This document shows, in pieces, positions 18,960 through 27,375 of a stretch of DNA of 48,051 nt. Location of the stretch: contig NZ_RXWZ01000085.1 in assembly GCF_003970575.1 (NCBI RefSeq), forward strand, positions 1-48,051. Reading direction: 5' to 3'. The notes beneath the pieces are model-generated. The model was not told the DNA's origin. It did no database searches and saw nothing but the letters and a program-made list of their open reading frames with translations. Position 1 is the first letter of the stretch. Every line of letters begins with the position of its first letter. The DNA is from Mammaliicoccus fleurettii (GTDB lineage Bacteria; Bacillota; Bacilli; Staphylococcales; Staphylococcaceae). Position numbers and translations under genes: made by a program.

Positions 18960-18988
18960 AGGCTGGGACATATTAATTGTCTCAGCCT
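18960..18988 (+). terminator. Hairpin after asnS
   Basis: AGGCTGGGACA (18960-18970) pairs with TGTCTCAGCCT (18978-18988) with one G-T pair. No T-tract follows, so it may be an inefficient terminator or RNA-stability element. Hairpins beginning GGCTGGGACA are common between staphylococcal genes. Confidence 0.55.
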
Positions 18989-19030
18989 CTAATCATTTGG
19001 CATTATTTCAATCACAAAGTAGGTGAAAAG

Positions 19031-19723
19031 ATGTATTCCAGCGAAATGTTAAAAGAAAAACCGGTCATTATTCAACGCGCTTTATTTAATCATTACGTAA
19101 AGTTAGGTTTAAATGAAAAACAATTTGTTATATTAGTAAAATTATTAGATCAAGAAAATGATCGAAATTTGCAACCACCATTAGAAAATATTCAACAAGG
19201 AACAAGTTTGTCTATTCAAGAAGTAAGTCATGTCATTAATCAACTTTCACAGCTAAAATGTATTGACATTAAAATTGAAAAAGATGAGCAGCATAAATAT
19301 AATGAATTCATATCGTTTGAACCATTATTTGAACAATTAGCTTTAATAATGAATGAAGTAAAGCAAGAAGATACTGTTGAAGATCAAAACAGTCAATTCA
19401 AAAAATTATTCCAAGAATTTGAATCTACGTTTGGACGTCCTTTAACACCACTTGAAGTTCAAACATTAAATCATTGGATTGATACTGATCACCATTCTAA
19501 TGAGCTTATACAAAGTGCACTAAATGAAGCGCATAGTTTAGACAAGCTAAGCTTCAAGTATATTGATAGGATTTTATTAAATTGGAAGAAGAAAAACATT
19601 ACAACTGTTCAGTCTTCAAAAGAAGAAAGTGAGAAATTTAATCACAACAAAAAATTAAAACAAAATGTAAATTCAATACCGATTTTTGATTGGGTGAACG
19701 GGGAGAATCCTTATGATAAGTAA
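19031..19723 (+). CDS. dnaD: DnaD, primosome/replication initiation protein
   Basis: DnaD helps load the replicative helicase at the origin and at stalled forks. The 230 residues comprise an N-terminal winged-helix (about 15-95, LNEKQFVILVKLL) and a C-terminal DnaD/DnaB2 domain (about 120-195, containing FESTFGRPLTPLEVQTLNHW) before a basic tail. I start it at ATG 19031 behind AGGTGA; a TTG upstream at 18977 lies in the asnS hairpin and would give an unlikely extension. It overlaps nth by 11 bp, as in the Bacillus dnaD-nth-ypoC cluster. Confidence 0.92.
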   Translation: MYSSEMLKEKPVIIQRALFNHYVKLGLNEKQFVILVKLLDQENDRNLQPPLENIQQGTSLSIQEVSHVINQLSQLKCIDIKIEKDEQHKYNEFISFEPLFEQLALIMNEVKQEDTVEDQNSQFKKLFQEFESTFGRPLTPLEVQTLNHWIDTDHHSNELIQSALNEAHSLDKLSFKYIDRILLNWKKKNITTVQSSKEESEKFNHNKKLKQNVNSIPIFDWVNGENPYDK

Positions 19724-20381
19724 AAAAAGAGCATTAGAAATGATGGATGTCATAGATGAAATGTTTCCTGATGCTGAATGTGAGCTTGTACACGACAATC
19801 CTTTTGAACTAACAATTGCTGTATTGCTATCTGCACAATGTACAGATGTTTTAGTTAATAAAGTCACAAAGTCGCTTTTTCAAAAATATAAAACACCTGA
19901 AGACTACTTAAATGTGAGTTTAGAAGAATTACAAGATGATATTAGATCAATCGGACTATTTCGAAATAAAGCAAAAAACATTCAAAAATTATGTCAATCA
20001 CTGTTGGATAATTATGACGGCATTGTACCTAGTACACATATAGAGCTAGAATCTTTAGCAGGTGTTGGCCGTAAGACGGCAAACGTTGTAATGAGTGTTG
20101 CATTTGGAGAACCTTCTCTTGCGGTTGATACACATGTTGAAAGAGTTTCAAAACGTCTAGCAATATGTAGACAAAAGGATAATGTACGACAAGTAGAAGA
20201 TCGCTTATGTAGTATTATACCAAGAGAAAGGTGGACTAAAAGCCATCATCAGTTAATTTTCTTTGGTAGATATCACTGTGTTGCACGCAAGCCTAAATGT
20301 GAAGCATGTCCATTGCTGGCTGATTGTAGAGAAGGTCAGAAAAGATTAAAAGCAGGACTAGTAAAGGTTGATGAAGCATGA
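19713..20381 (+). CDS. nth: Endonuclease III
   Basis: DNA glycosylase/AP lyase that removes oxidised pyrimidines. The helix-hairpin-helix is LAGVGRKTANVV with the catalytic Lys, followed by VDTHVERVSKRL with the catalytic Asp; the C-terminal 4Fe-4S cluster has the C-x6-C-x2-C-x5-C spacing in the CVARKPKCEACPLLADC segment. The 222-residue length is normal. It overlaps dnaD by 11 bp and ypoC by an ATGA. Confidence 0.96.
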   Translation: MISKKRALEMMDVIDEMFPDAECELVHDNPFELTIAVLLSAQCTDVLVNKVTKSLFQKYKTPEDYLNVSLEELQDDIRSIGLFRNKAKNIQKLCQSLLDNYDGIVPSTHIELESLAGVGRKTANVVMSVAFGEPSLAVDTHVERVSKRLAICRQKDNVRQVEDRLCSIIPRERWTKSHHQLIFFGRYHCVARKPKCEACPLLADCREGQKRLKAGLVKVDEA

Positions 20382-20725
20382 TAGAAAAGAATGATTTTAT
20401 AATATTAGAAGAACAAATAGAACCACTTGTAAAAAACAAACAATTAAAAAGTAATGAAGCTCACGAACTCTTAGATCAATATTATGCACTTATCATAGCT
20501 TATATAGAACAAATCAACCAAATAGACAAATTTGAAATAAAAGGTATCCATGACTATCCAGTTATACCAATGAACTTTGAAGAAAGATATCAATATATAA
20601 ATGATAGAATTTATCACTTTATGGGTTATAGACAGATGGTAACGCTTAAAGATGAACTTATTAAGATGAATGCAAGACATCAACTTAAACTTAAAAGAGA
20701 AGCAAGATTAAAAGAAGATAAATAA
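20378..20725 (+). CDS. ypoC: YpoC-like conserved protein
   Basis: 115-residue soluble, helical, charged protein with no catalytic motif. It begins in the ATGA overlap with nth, and the dnaD-nth-ypoC-ponA order of Bacillus supports the name. The conserved-looking part is PVIPMNFEERYQYI (about residues 53-66). Function unknown. A terminator follows at 20753. Confidence 0.65.
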   Translation: MIEKNDFIILEEQIEPLVKNKQLKSNEAHELLDQYYALIIAYIEQINQIDKFEIKGIHDYPVIPMNFEERYQYINDRIYHFMGYRQMVTLKDELIKMNARHQLKLKREARLKEDK

Positions 20726-20752
20726 AAGTATTTGATCGTGTGGATTATTATA

Positions 20753-20807
20753 TTAGCATATCACGTAACTGATTTTTTAAAGTTTACAGTGATATGCTAA
20801 TTTTTTT
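20753..20807 (+). terminator. Terminator after ypoC, second copy of the dispersed hairpin
   Basis: TTAGCATATCAC (20753-20764) pairs with GTGATATGCTAA (20789-20800), followed by seven T residues. Loop and stem resemble the element at 7385-7430. Confidence 0.9.
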
Positions 20808-20819
20808 ATATCTTCCGAG

Positions 20820-20905
20820 TTTGTACGTGCATGCTTGCCTAGGGGTATGGTTCGAGCCTGTAGTCTCTCGCTCATACTTTTCCCTCAGGCGTCAGCACTT
20901 ACAAA
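20820..20905. repeat. GC-rich imperfect palindromic element, ~86 bp
   Basis: The ends TTTGTACGTGC (20820-20830) and GCACTTACAAA (20895-20905) are inverted repeats with one mismatch. Inside, GCCTAGGGGTATG (20837-20849) pairs with CATAC (20873-20877), CCCT (20882-20885) and AGGC (20887-20890), and CGAG (20853-20856) with CTCG (20867-20870). The whole block can fold into one long hairpin and is clearly richer in G+C than its surroundings. No ORF lies in it. It could be a MITE/REP-like mobile palindrome or a structured RNA. Confidence 0.7.
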
Positions 20906-20959
20906 ATCGTCGTAATAACCATATTTATATAGAAAAATGGTAATTCTAAGAGTTAGCTA

Positions 20960-20972
20960 AATGATTATCATT
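20960..20972. promoter_or_regulatory. Fur-box-like palindrome with no adjacent gene
   Basis: AATGATTATCATT is a perfect 6-1-6 palindrome and matches 12 of 13 central positions of the classical Fur box. Flanking bases fit less well. It is followed by GACATTTATGTC (20983-20994), another small dyad. No coding gene starts downstream on either strand, so function is doubtful. Confidence 0.35.
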
Positions 20973-21010
20973 AAAATACTAGGACATTTATGTCAAAGGT
21001 AATTAATCTT

Positions 21011-21252
21011 AAGTGTCTATATTTACATAAGTTGAGAGAAGTGTAAGCAAGGGTAACTATATTTACATAAATGGAAAGAAGTGTAACTAAGGATACCTAT
21101 GTTAACACAAGTCAGTAGAAGTGTAAGCAAGGGTATCTGTATTCACACAAGTCAGTAGAAGTGTAACTAAGGATACCTATATTCACACAAGTCAGTAGAA
21201 GTGTAACTAAGGATGCCTATATTAACACAAGTCGAAAGAAGTGTAAGCATGT
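21011..21252. repeat. Tandem array of 40-bp units
   Basis: Five full units start exactly 40 bp apart at 21041, 21081, 21121, 21161 and 21201, with a degenerate partial unit before (21011-21040) and a truncated one after (21241). Each begins GTGTAA(C/G) and ends with a (G/A)AA triplet; most have TTCACACAAG or TTAACACAAG in the middle, so GTGTAA at the start and TTnACAC in the centre can pair, making each unit a potential hairpin. Units alternate between GTGTAAGCAAGGG and GTGTAACTAAGGA types. A 40-bp period cannot keep a reading frame, and there are no spacers, so it is neither coding nor CRISPR. Confidence 0.88.
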
Positions 21253-21256
21253 GCAT

Positions 21257-21303
21257 AAAAAATAAGAGCAGAAATTCATTATTAAAATGAATTTCTGCTC
21301 TTA
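21257..21303 (-). terminator. Terminator of the recU-pbp2 operon
   Basis: An 18-bp perfect stem (21263-21280 with 21286-21303) and 5-nt loop, followed on the minus strand by six T residues (21262-21257). It lies 14 bp past the pbp2 stop. Confidence 0.95.
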
Positions 21304-21317
21304 ATATTTAGTAGTCG

Positions 21318-23663
21318 TTAATCATTTTCAGCTTCTTTGGCGGCTTCTTTAGCTGCGCTCGAACTGGAACTGCTTGAACTATTATCACTAGAATCTTCGG
21401 AAGTAGGTGCTTCAGTTGTTTGTTCTTCTGTTGTTACTTCTTCAGTATTAGTTGATTGTTGTTGAGTTGTACTTTGTGTGTTAGATGATCTTGATGTATT
21501 TGAGTTTGTTTGTGGTTCATTTGTTGTTACATTATTATTATTGTTTGAGAAATTATAGTTATTTTGATTGTTATTGTTACTATCATTACTATTGTCAGTA
21601 CTTGGTGCTGAGCTACTTGTTGTTTGGTTATCTTCATTACCTGCAACACTTAGGCTCTTACCACTACCTGTTACTGAATCAGGTTTTTCGAAGTCTGCAC
21701 CATCATAACTTGATATTTGTGACATTACATCTTTAAATAACATTTGTGGTTTAATTTGTTCATCGTGTCCTAAGAATGAATTTTCACCGTAATCTTTAAC
21801 TTTATTGAAGCCCATCCAAACGGACATTGTGTACTGAGGTGAATAACCTGTAATCCAAACATCTTTGGCTGCATTTTCAGGTAATTGATATTCATTATAT
21901 ACTTCATCACCATAAGTACCTGTACCAGTTTTAGCTGCTACATTTACTCCGTCAACGCCATAACCATAAGCAGAACCATATGCATCGAAAGTACCTTTAA
22001 GCATTTCAGTTAACATATATGCTGTGTAATCTTCCATTGCTTTATGACTATCACTTGAGAATTTAATTGTTTCATCATCTTGTGTTACAACTTTTCTAAT
22101 TGATTTAGCTTCGTTATATGTTCCGCCATTACCCATACTTGCAAATGCTGAAGCGAGTTGAGTAGGGGAGAATTCAGATTGTGAACCACCTAGTACTTCT
22201 GAAGGTCCTATTTCTTCTTTATAATTTAAATTAACTTTAGATGCAAAATCTTTAACTGCTTTTTCACCAGCATTTTGATTTGTTTCTTGCCAAGCTTTCA
22301 GTGCTGGTATGTTATATGATCTTGCTAATGCGTCTGCCATTGTCACTGATCCGTGGCCATTGCCATCATAGTTCTTAAATACACTACCATTAATTCTGTA
22401 TTCTTTTTCATCTTGGAACTTATGATTTGTAGCATATTGCATATTTTCTATTGCTGGACCATAAGATAAAATTGGTTTTAATGACGAACCAGTTGGATGT
22501 AGGTCTGTTGCTTGGTTTCTATCTACAACATCTTTATAATCTTTACCACCGCTAATACCAACGAGTTTACCAGTTTTAGTATCTACAATGGATGAACCAG
22601 TAATTTGGTCTTTGTTTTTATAGAAAGTACCGTTATCTACAGCATCTTGTAATTTCTTTTGAACATCTTTATCCATGTTTGTGTAGATTTTATTTCCGTT
22701 TGTCATAATATCGTTTAAAGATTGTCCTTTAAATGCTTTATTCTCAGTAATTTCTTGTTTAACAAAATTAATATATGAAGCGTACTCGTTATCTGGTGTT
22801 TCTGTCATTGCTTCATTTCTTTCTTCTACCGTTCTTTGAACTAAGTTCTTATCGATAGGTGTATCTTGTGCTTCTTTCATTTCTTCCTTAGAAATTCTGC
22901 CATGTCTTTCCATTAAATAAAGTACTGTGTCTTTACGTTTTTCAGCACCCTCAGGATTGTCATAAATATTATATTGGTTTGGAACTTGTGGTAAACCAGC
23001 TAAATATGCTGTTTCTGCTAAGTTTAAATCTTTTAGTTTTTTGTCAAAATAATACTTAGCTGCAGTTTGTGAACCATAAATACCATCTGAGTAATAGATT
23101 TTGTTTAAATACATTTCAAAAATTTCATCTTTTGAATATTCTTGTTCAAGTCTATATGAAAGGTATGCTTCTTGAGCTTTTCTTTCAATTGATTTCTTAT
23201 CAGTTAAGAATGAACGTTTTACAACTTGTTGTGTAAGTGTTGAGGCACCTTGAGATCCAAATCCACCTGTAAAGTTTTTCAATACTGCGCCAGATAAACG
23301 TTTATAATCTAATGCACCATGATCATAAAATCGATTATCTTCAGTTGCTAGAACAGCATCTTTTAATTGGTCTGGAACTTCGTCAAATTTAACATGTTCT
23401 CTTTTTTGTCCCATATAAAGGGTTGTTACGAGTTCATTGTTTTTATCGTATATTTTAGTTGGCAACTGGTCTTTAAGTGCACTTTCATTGAAAGCAGGAG
23501 CTTTCCAAGCATAATATGCAAATAAGAGAACACCTACTATTACCATTGCCAAGAATGCAAGTGCGAGAATACCAAACACCTTAATTATTGTTCTTTTAAT
23601 ATTCCTCTTTTTCTTAGGTTGTTCTTTGTTATTTTTACTATTAGAAGCTTTTGATTGACTCAT
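21318..23663 (-). CDS. pbp2: Penicillin-binding protein 2, bifunctional class A
   Basis: Membrane-anchored peptidoglycan glycosyltransferase and transpeptidase. Of 781 residues, 1-23 are a basic cytosolic tail, about 24-50 the transmembrane anchor, 70-240 the GT51 domain (catalytic Glu108 in [20 protein letters not shown] at 138-146), and about 350-650 the transpeptidase with SSLK (Ser393, Lys396), SYN (449-451) and KTG (578-580). After about residue 655 comes a long low-complexity S/T/N/E tail, longer than in S. aureus PBP2 (727 aa in total). It overlaps recU by four bases (ATGA), the conserved recU-pbp2 pair linking wall synthesis and chromosome segregation. Confidence 0.96.
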   Translation of the reverse strand: MSQSKASNSKNNKEQPKKKRNIKRTIIKVFGILALAFLAMVIVGVLLFAYYAWKAPAFNESALKDQLPTKIYDKNNELVTTLYMGQKREHVKFDEVPDQLKDAVLATEDNRFYDHGALDYKRLSGAVLKNFTGGFGSQGASTLTQQVVKRSFLTDKKSIERKAQEAYLSYRLEQEYSKDEIFEMYLNKIYYSDGIYGSQTAAKYYFDKKLKDLNLAETAYLAGLPQVPNQYNIYDNPEGAEKRKDTVLYLMERHGRISKEEMKEAQDTPIDKNLVQRTVEERNEAMTETPDNEYASYINFVKQEITENKAFKGQSLNDIMTNGNKIYTNMDKDVQKKLQDAVDNGTFYKNKDQITGSSIVDTKTGKLVGISGGKDYKDVVDRNQATDLHPTGSSLKPILSYGPAIENMQYATNHKFQDEKEYRINGSVFKNYDGNGHGSVTMADALARSYNIPALKAWQETNQNAGEKAVKDFASKVNLNYKEEIGPSEVLGGSQSEFSPTQLASAFASMGNGGTYNEAKSIRKVVTQDDETIKFSSDSHKAMEDYTAYMLTEMLKGTFDAYGSAYGYGVDGVNVAAKTGTGTYGDEVYNEYQLPENAAKDVWITGYSPQYTMSVWMGFNKVKDYGENSFLGHDEQIKPQMLFKDVMSQISSYDGADFEKPDSVTGSGKSLSVAGNEDNQTTSSSAPSTDNSNDSNNNNQNNYNFSNNNNNVTTNEPQTNSNTSRSSNTQSTTQQQSTNTEEVTTEEQTTEAPTSEDSSDNSSSSSSSSAAKEAAKEAEND

Positions 23664-24286
23664 TTGAGCGCCTCACTTTCTATTTTTATCAATTGATCAA
23701 CTATTTTTATGTAGTTAATTCTTGGTCTAAATTGGATTGGAATTAAATATCCATCATTTTCAATTTCTTTAAGTGTAATGGACTTTTTCCCACCAGATTT
23801 ATATCTGTCCCAATATACCATAAATTCCCTAAAAGGCAATAAAAATACGCTATCATGATAGCTGAATTTTATCAATAAAAAACATATCCCTTTTTGGTTT
23901 AAAACTCGTTCCATATGTGATACTTGATGGTCGTGAATATTATTTAATGGGAAACTTGTTTTATTTTTGGTTTCCTTAGCTTCAAAATCAATATAGTATC
24001 CATTATAAACACCATTGTAATCTGTTGTTGAAGGTTTTCTAAAATATGCTTCTTTAATGACAGCTTTTTGTCTTTTAGGATAATCTACATCAACAATTTG
24101 AATAGGTGTTGGTTTCTTATGGATAACAGCAATATTTTCTAATCTGAAATATTGATTTGATTTATCAATTTCCTCTTCTAAATTCATACCCCGTTTACCA
24201 TATTTTATTTTACTATACTTTGTGGAGTCTTGACTTAAGACTTTAGAAGTATCTTTTGATACTTTTTTACCATTTGGATAGTTCAA
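23660..24286 (-). CDS. recU: Holliday junction resolvase RecU
   Basis: Type II restriction-fold nuclease that cleaves Holliday junctions in recombination and chromosome segregation. The active-site region [20 protein letters not shown] supplies the Asp, Asp, Glu and Lys residues. I start it at TTG 24286: the product MNYPNGKK then matches the start and 208-residue length of the S. aureus protein as I remember it, and AGGTG at 24297-24293 is six bases upstream. The nearby GTG (24295) and ATG (24292) overlap or abut that ribosome binding site. It is first in the recU-pbp2 operon. Confidence 0.92.
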   Translation of the reverse strand: MNYPNGKKVSKDTSKVLSQDSTKYSKIKYGKRGMNLEEEIDKSNQYFRLENIAVIHKKPTPIQIVDVDYPKRQKAVIKEAYFRKPSTTDYNGVYNGYYIDFEAKETKNKTSFPLNNIHDHQVSHMERVLNQKGICFLLIKFSYHDSVFLLPFREFMVYWDRYKSGGKKSITLKEIENDGYLIPIQFRPRINYIKIVDQLIKIESEALK

Positions 24287-24322
24287 ATTCATCACCTATC
24301 TTCATATCATAAAACTCTAAAT

Positions 24323-24351
24323 ATTATACCTTATTTCATTATAAGTTACAA
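24323..24351 (-). promoter_or_regulatory. recU-pbp2 promoter
   Basis: On the minus strand, TTGTAA (24351-24346), a 17-bp spacer and a perfect TATAAT (24328-24323). No other strong promoter lies between recU and the divergent yppE. Confidence 0.82.
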
Positions 24352-24376
24352 AAGTTTTTTATGATACAAATATATT

Positions 24377-24403
24377 CTAGAACTTTTCTAGTTATGTTAT
24401 GAT
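24377..24403 (+). promoter_or_regulatory. Candidate yppE promoter with CTAGAA dyad
   Basis: TATGAT at 24398-24403 is a possible -10. Just upstream, CTAGAA (24377-24382) and TTCTAG (24386-24391) form a 6-3-6 inverted repeat over the -35 region, which is itself poor. The dyad may be an operator; evidence is weak. Confidence 0.35.
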
Positions 24404-24454
24404 TTTAGCGTGGGGATTTTTAAAACACAAACTTCATTGATAGTAGGGATAATT

Positions 24455-24784
24455 ATGTTATTAAATCTTATAAATAAATTGAATGATATGCTGCAAATAT
24501 TTAAAAATGCTAAAGATGATCATGAGTATGATTTTTATAATGATGTCGTCCCATTTGTTGAAGTGGTTGACGAGTTACTAGATAAACTTTCTTCGCAACA
24601 ACAAGAAATTCTAAAATTACAGTATATGAACGAACAAAAGTTTTATTTACTAATTGATAACTATAAAGAATTATCAGTTGAATGTCATTATAAAAGAACG
24701 AGTAAAAAAATGTTTCTAGAGAAACATAAAGCAGTACAACATGATTTGAATTATATTCATACACATTTAGGTGATTTGTCATGA
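24455..24784 (+). CDS. yppE: YppE-like protein (DUF1798)
   Basis: 109-residue helical protein of the DUF1798 family, found beside recU in Bacillus and staphylococci. The conserved parts are FYNDVVPFVEVVDELL and the C-terminal SVECHYKRTSKKMFLEK. No function is established. I start it at ATG 24455 (MLLNLINKL), behind GTAGGGA; a longer reading from GTG 24410 would add a hydrophobic extension that relatives lack. It overlaps ypsA by an ATGA. Confidence 0.72.
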   Translation: MLLNLINKLNDMLQIFKNAKDDHEYDFYNDVVPFVEVVDELLDKLSSQQQEILKLQYMNEQKFYLLIDNYKELSVECHYKRTSKKMFLEKHKAVQHDLNYIHTHLGDLS

Positions 24785-25341
24785 CATCCATATACTTTAC
24801 TGGCTATAAACCTTTTGAACTCAATATATTTAAAGATGATCAGCCTGAAGTTAAAGTGATCAAAGCATATATTAAGGAAATCATTGAACAAGAAATTGAG
24901 GAAGGTATGGAATGGGCAATAATATCTGGTCAGCTTGGCTTTGAATTGTGGGCAGCTGAAGTTACAATAGAAATGAAAAGTAAATATCCTCAATTGAAAC
25001 TTGCAATTTTAACGCCATTCTTGAATCATTTTAATAAATGGAATGAAACAAACCAGCATAAATATCAAAGTATTGTTGCTCAAGCTGATTACGTAAATGC
25101 TATTCATCAAAATGAATACCAAGGAGCATTTCAATTCCAACAAGCAAATGATTTTATTTTGGATAATACCGACAAAACCATTTTATTCTATGATGACGAA
25201 CAAGAAGCTTCACCAAAGTACTTCAAAAGTAAGTTAGTTGATTTTGCTGAAAAGACAAATTATACTTATAATGTTATTACGTTCATCGATTTACAAGACT
25301 TTATGGAATTTAATTATAATAATGAAAATGAATCTTATTAA
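24781..25341 (+). CDS. ypsA: YpsA family protein (DUF1273, UPF0398)
   Basis: 186-residue protein of the YpsA family, a SLOG-type Rossmann-like fold predicted to bind nucleotides. Visible features are the N-terminal IYFTGYKPFEL and IISGQLGFELWAAEVTIE in the middle, the glycine-rich part of the fold. In Bacillus and S. aureus YpsA has been linked to cell division, fitting the gpsB gene 13 bp downstream. Starts in the ATGA overlap with yppE. Confidence 0.85.
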   Translation: MTSIYFTGYKPFELNIFKDDQPEVKVIKAYIKEIIEQEIEEGMEWAIISGQLGFELWAAEVTIEMKSKYPQLKLAILTPFLNHFNKWNETNQHKYQSIVAQADYVNAIHQNEYQGAFQFQQANDFILDNTDKTILFYDDEQEASPKYFKSKLVDFAEKTNYTYNVITFIDLQDFMEFNYNNENESY

Positions 25342-25354
25342 ATGAGGTGTAAAT

Positions 25355-25669
25355 ATGGCTGATGTAACATTAAAACTATCTGCTAAAGATATTTATGAAA
25401 AGGAATTCGAAAAAAGTTTAAGAGGCTTTAAAACTGAAGAAGTAGACGCTTTTTTAGATGACATTATTTCAGACTATCAAAAGATGGCTGACTTAAATAA
25501 TGAAGTACTAAAGTTAACAGAAGAAAATTCTAAACTAAAAAAAGAAATCGAAGAGTTAAGATTGCGTGTTGCATCAGGAAGACCACAAGGTTCACAACAA
25601 TATAATTCTAATAATGTAGATATATTAAAGAGAATCTCTAATCTTGAAAAAGCTGTATTTGGTGAATAA
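25355..25669 (+). CDS. gpsB: Cell-cycle protein GpsB
   Basis: Small cytosolic DivIVA-like regulator that recruits penicillin-binding proteins to the septum. The 104 residues show the DivIVA N-domain ([19 protein letters not shown] at about 13-31), a coiled coil (about 45-72, [20 protein letters not shown]), a short linker, and a C-terminal trimerisation helix ([16 protein letters not shown]). Length is typical. Starts behind GAGGTG. The product acts with PBPs such as PBP2, encoded 2 kb away. Confidence 0.95.
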   Translation: MADVTLKLSAKDIYEKEFEKSLRGFKTEEVDAFLDDIISDYQKMADLNNEVLKLTEENSKLKKEIEELRLRVASGRPQGSQQYNSNNVDILKRISNLEKAVFGE

Positions 25670-25696
25670 ATTATAGTTATTTTTCTTAGTTTATGC

Positions 25697-25702
25697 TATA
25701 AT
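25697..25702 (+). promoter_or_regulatory. rnpB promoter, extended -10
   Basis: TATAAT preceded by TG one base upstream (TGC at 25694-25696). No good -35 is present, as often with extended -10 promoters. The RNase P RNA starts about 8 bp downstream. Confidence 0.72.
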
Positions 25703-25708
25703 TCTAAG

Positions 25709-26100
25709 TCGAGTGGTATTTCGGATAATCGCTACATTATGTAGAGGAAAGTCCATGCTCACACATTCTGAGATGAATGTAGTGTTCGTGCTTGGCGAAA
25801 CAATAAGCCAAGGCAATTAATTGACGGCAACGAAATAACCTAAGTTATTTATAATATGGTTAAAGTAGTTTGAAAGTGCCACAGTGACGTAGCTTCTACA
25901 GAAATGTAGAAGGTGGAACGCGGTAAACCCCTCGAGTGAGCAATCCAAAATTGGTAGGAGCACTTCTTTGACGGAAATGAACGGAATGAGAAGGTATGTA
26001 ATCATACAGACAGATGATTATCACTGGCGTACGAGTGTAACTAGTACACGTTAGCAGTACTAAAGGACAAAACATGGCTTACAGATTTATCACTTACTAG
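25709..26100 (+). ncRNA. rnpB: RNase P RNA, type B (Bacillus type)
   Basis: Catalytic RNA that matures the 5' ends of tRNAs. Diagnostic conserved blocks are GAGGAAAGTCCATGCTC at 25743-25759, AGTGTTCGTGCTTGGCGAAA at 25781-25800, GAAAGTGCCACAGTGACG at 25872-25889, GTGGAACGCGGTAAACCCC at 25914-25932 and the 3' ACAAAACATGGCTTAC segment near 26069-26084. The 5' AGTGGTATTT and 3' AGATTTATCACT regions pair as helix P1. Ends are set from that pairing and are good to a few bases. The position between gpsB and the RlmL-type gene is the same as in Bacillus. Confidence 0.97.
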
Positions 26101-26104
26101 TGTC

Positions 26105-26129
26105 GCTCTCCCAAGTAGGAGAGCTTTTT
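26105..26129 (+). terminator. rnpB terminator
   Basis: GCTCTCC (26105-26111) pairs with GGAGAGC (26118-26124), then five T residues. Confidence 0.88.
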
Positions 26130-26167
26130 ATTTGTAAATAATAATTTAAATATAAAGGAGTATATAC

Positions 26168-27292
26168 ATGTATCAATTACTCGCTACTAGTCCCATGGGA
26201 TTAGAATCAATTGTTGCTAAAGAAGTTCAAGAATTAGGGTATGAGACGACTGTAGAAAATGGTCGCGTATTATTCGAAGGTGACGAAAAAGCAATTGTTA
26301 AAGCAAATTTATGGTTAAGAACTGCTGATAGAGTCAAAATAGTAGTCGGAAGATTTAATGCAACAACTTTTGATGAACTATTCGAAAAGACAAAGTCACT
26401 ACCATGGGAAAATGTTATTGGAGCTCAAGGCATGTTTCCAGTACAAGGCAAAAGCGTTAAATCTAAATTATTTAGTGTATCTGACTGCCAAGCAATCGTT
26501 AAAAAAGCGATAGTTGAAAGACTTAAACATGTATATAGCATTAAAGGTTGGATTGATGAATCTGGTAGTAAATATCAAGTAGAAGTATCATTGCTAAAAG
26601 ACGAAGCATTATTAACAATTGATACATCAGGTTCAGGACTTCATAAAAGAGGTTATCGTTTAGCACAAGGTGAAGCCCCAATGAAAGAAACTTTAGCAGC
26701 TGCACTCGTAAGATTAACAAACTGGAGTGGAGAAACACCATTTATAGATCCATTCTGTGGTTCAGGTACTCTTGCAATTGAAGCAGCTCTAATAGCTCAG
26801 AACATTGCACCAGGTTTCAATCGTAGCTTTGCAAGTGAAGAATGGGATATCATTCCAGAAGGCTTATATGATCAATTAAGACAAGAAGCAGATGAAGAAG
26901 CTTTATATGATAAAGAGATTGATATTGTGGCTAGCGATATAGACCCTAGAATGGTAGAAATAGCGAAAGCAAATGCTGTAGAAGTTGGACTAGGCGATAT
27001 AATTAAATTTACTGTTCAAGATGTACATGATTTAGTAGTACCAGAAGGACCTGTTTCAATAATAGGGAATCCACCATACGGAGAACGTATAGGTGAACGA
27101 AGCGAAGTAGAAGCAATGTACAAACATTTAGGTGAAATATTAAACAAGAATAACCAAGTTTCATTATATATGTTAACGAGTTATAAAGAATTCGAACCTT
27201 TAGTAGGTACAAAAGCTACTAAGCGAAGAAAATTATTTAACGGTTATATCGAATGTACTTACTATCAATATTGGGGTAAGCGAAGTAAATAA
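26168..27292 (+). CDS. THUMP-domain rRNA methyltransferase (RlmL/YpsC family)
   Basis: 374-residue SAM-dependent RNA N2-guanine methyltransferase, homologous to the N-terminal half of RlmL. An N-terminal ferredoxin-like/THUMP part (about 1-155) precedes the Rossmann domain with DPFCGSGTLAIEAAL starting at Asp194 and the catalytic NPPY at 301-304 (NPPYGERIG). The likely substrate is 23S rRNA, by family. Starts behind AAAGGAGT, downstream of rnpB, as ypsC does in Bacillus. Confidence 0.88.
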   Translation: MYQLLATSPMGLESIVAKEVQELGYETTVENGRVLFEGDEKAIVKANLWLRTADRVKIVVGRFNATTFDELFEKTKSLPWENVIGAQGMFPVQGKSVKSKLFSVSDCQAIVKKAIVERLKHVYSIKGWIDESGSKYQVEVSLLKDEALLTIDTSGSGLHKRGYRLAQGEAPMKETLAAALVRLTNWSGETPFIDPFCGSGTLAIEAALIAQNIAPGFNRSFASEEWDIIPEGLYDQLRQEADEEALYDKEIDIVASDIDPRMVEIAKANAVEVGLGDIIKFTVQDVHDLVVPEGPVSIIGNPPYGERIGERSEVEAMYKHLGEILNKNNQVSLYMLTSYKEFEPLVGTKATKRRKLFNGYIECTYYQYWGKRSK

Positions 27293-27302
27293 AACATAAA
27301 TA

Positions 27303-27342
27303 AAAAGATGAAACATCCAATTGTGGGTGTTTCATCTTTTTT
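27303..27342. terminator. Bidirectional terminator
   Basis: AAAAGATGAAACA (27303-27315) pairs with 27328-27340; T-tracts follow on both strands. It serves the methyltransferase gene (plus) and the cba operon (minus). Confidence 0.9.
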
Positions 27343-27375
27343 GTATGAAGCGTACTTAATAAAATTTCAATTTAC

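Noticed and set aside
21011-21252. CRISPR array
   Set aside because: Units are directly adjacent with no spacers of unique sequence, and no cas genes are present in the window.
21485-21736. 83-codon plus-strand ORF opposite the pbp2 tail
   Set aside because: It is the antisense reading of the low-complexity S/T/N tail of PBP2 and has no start signals.
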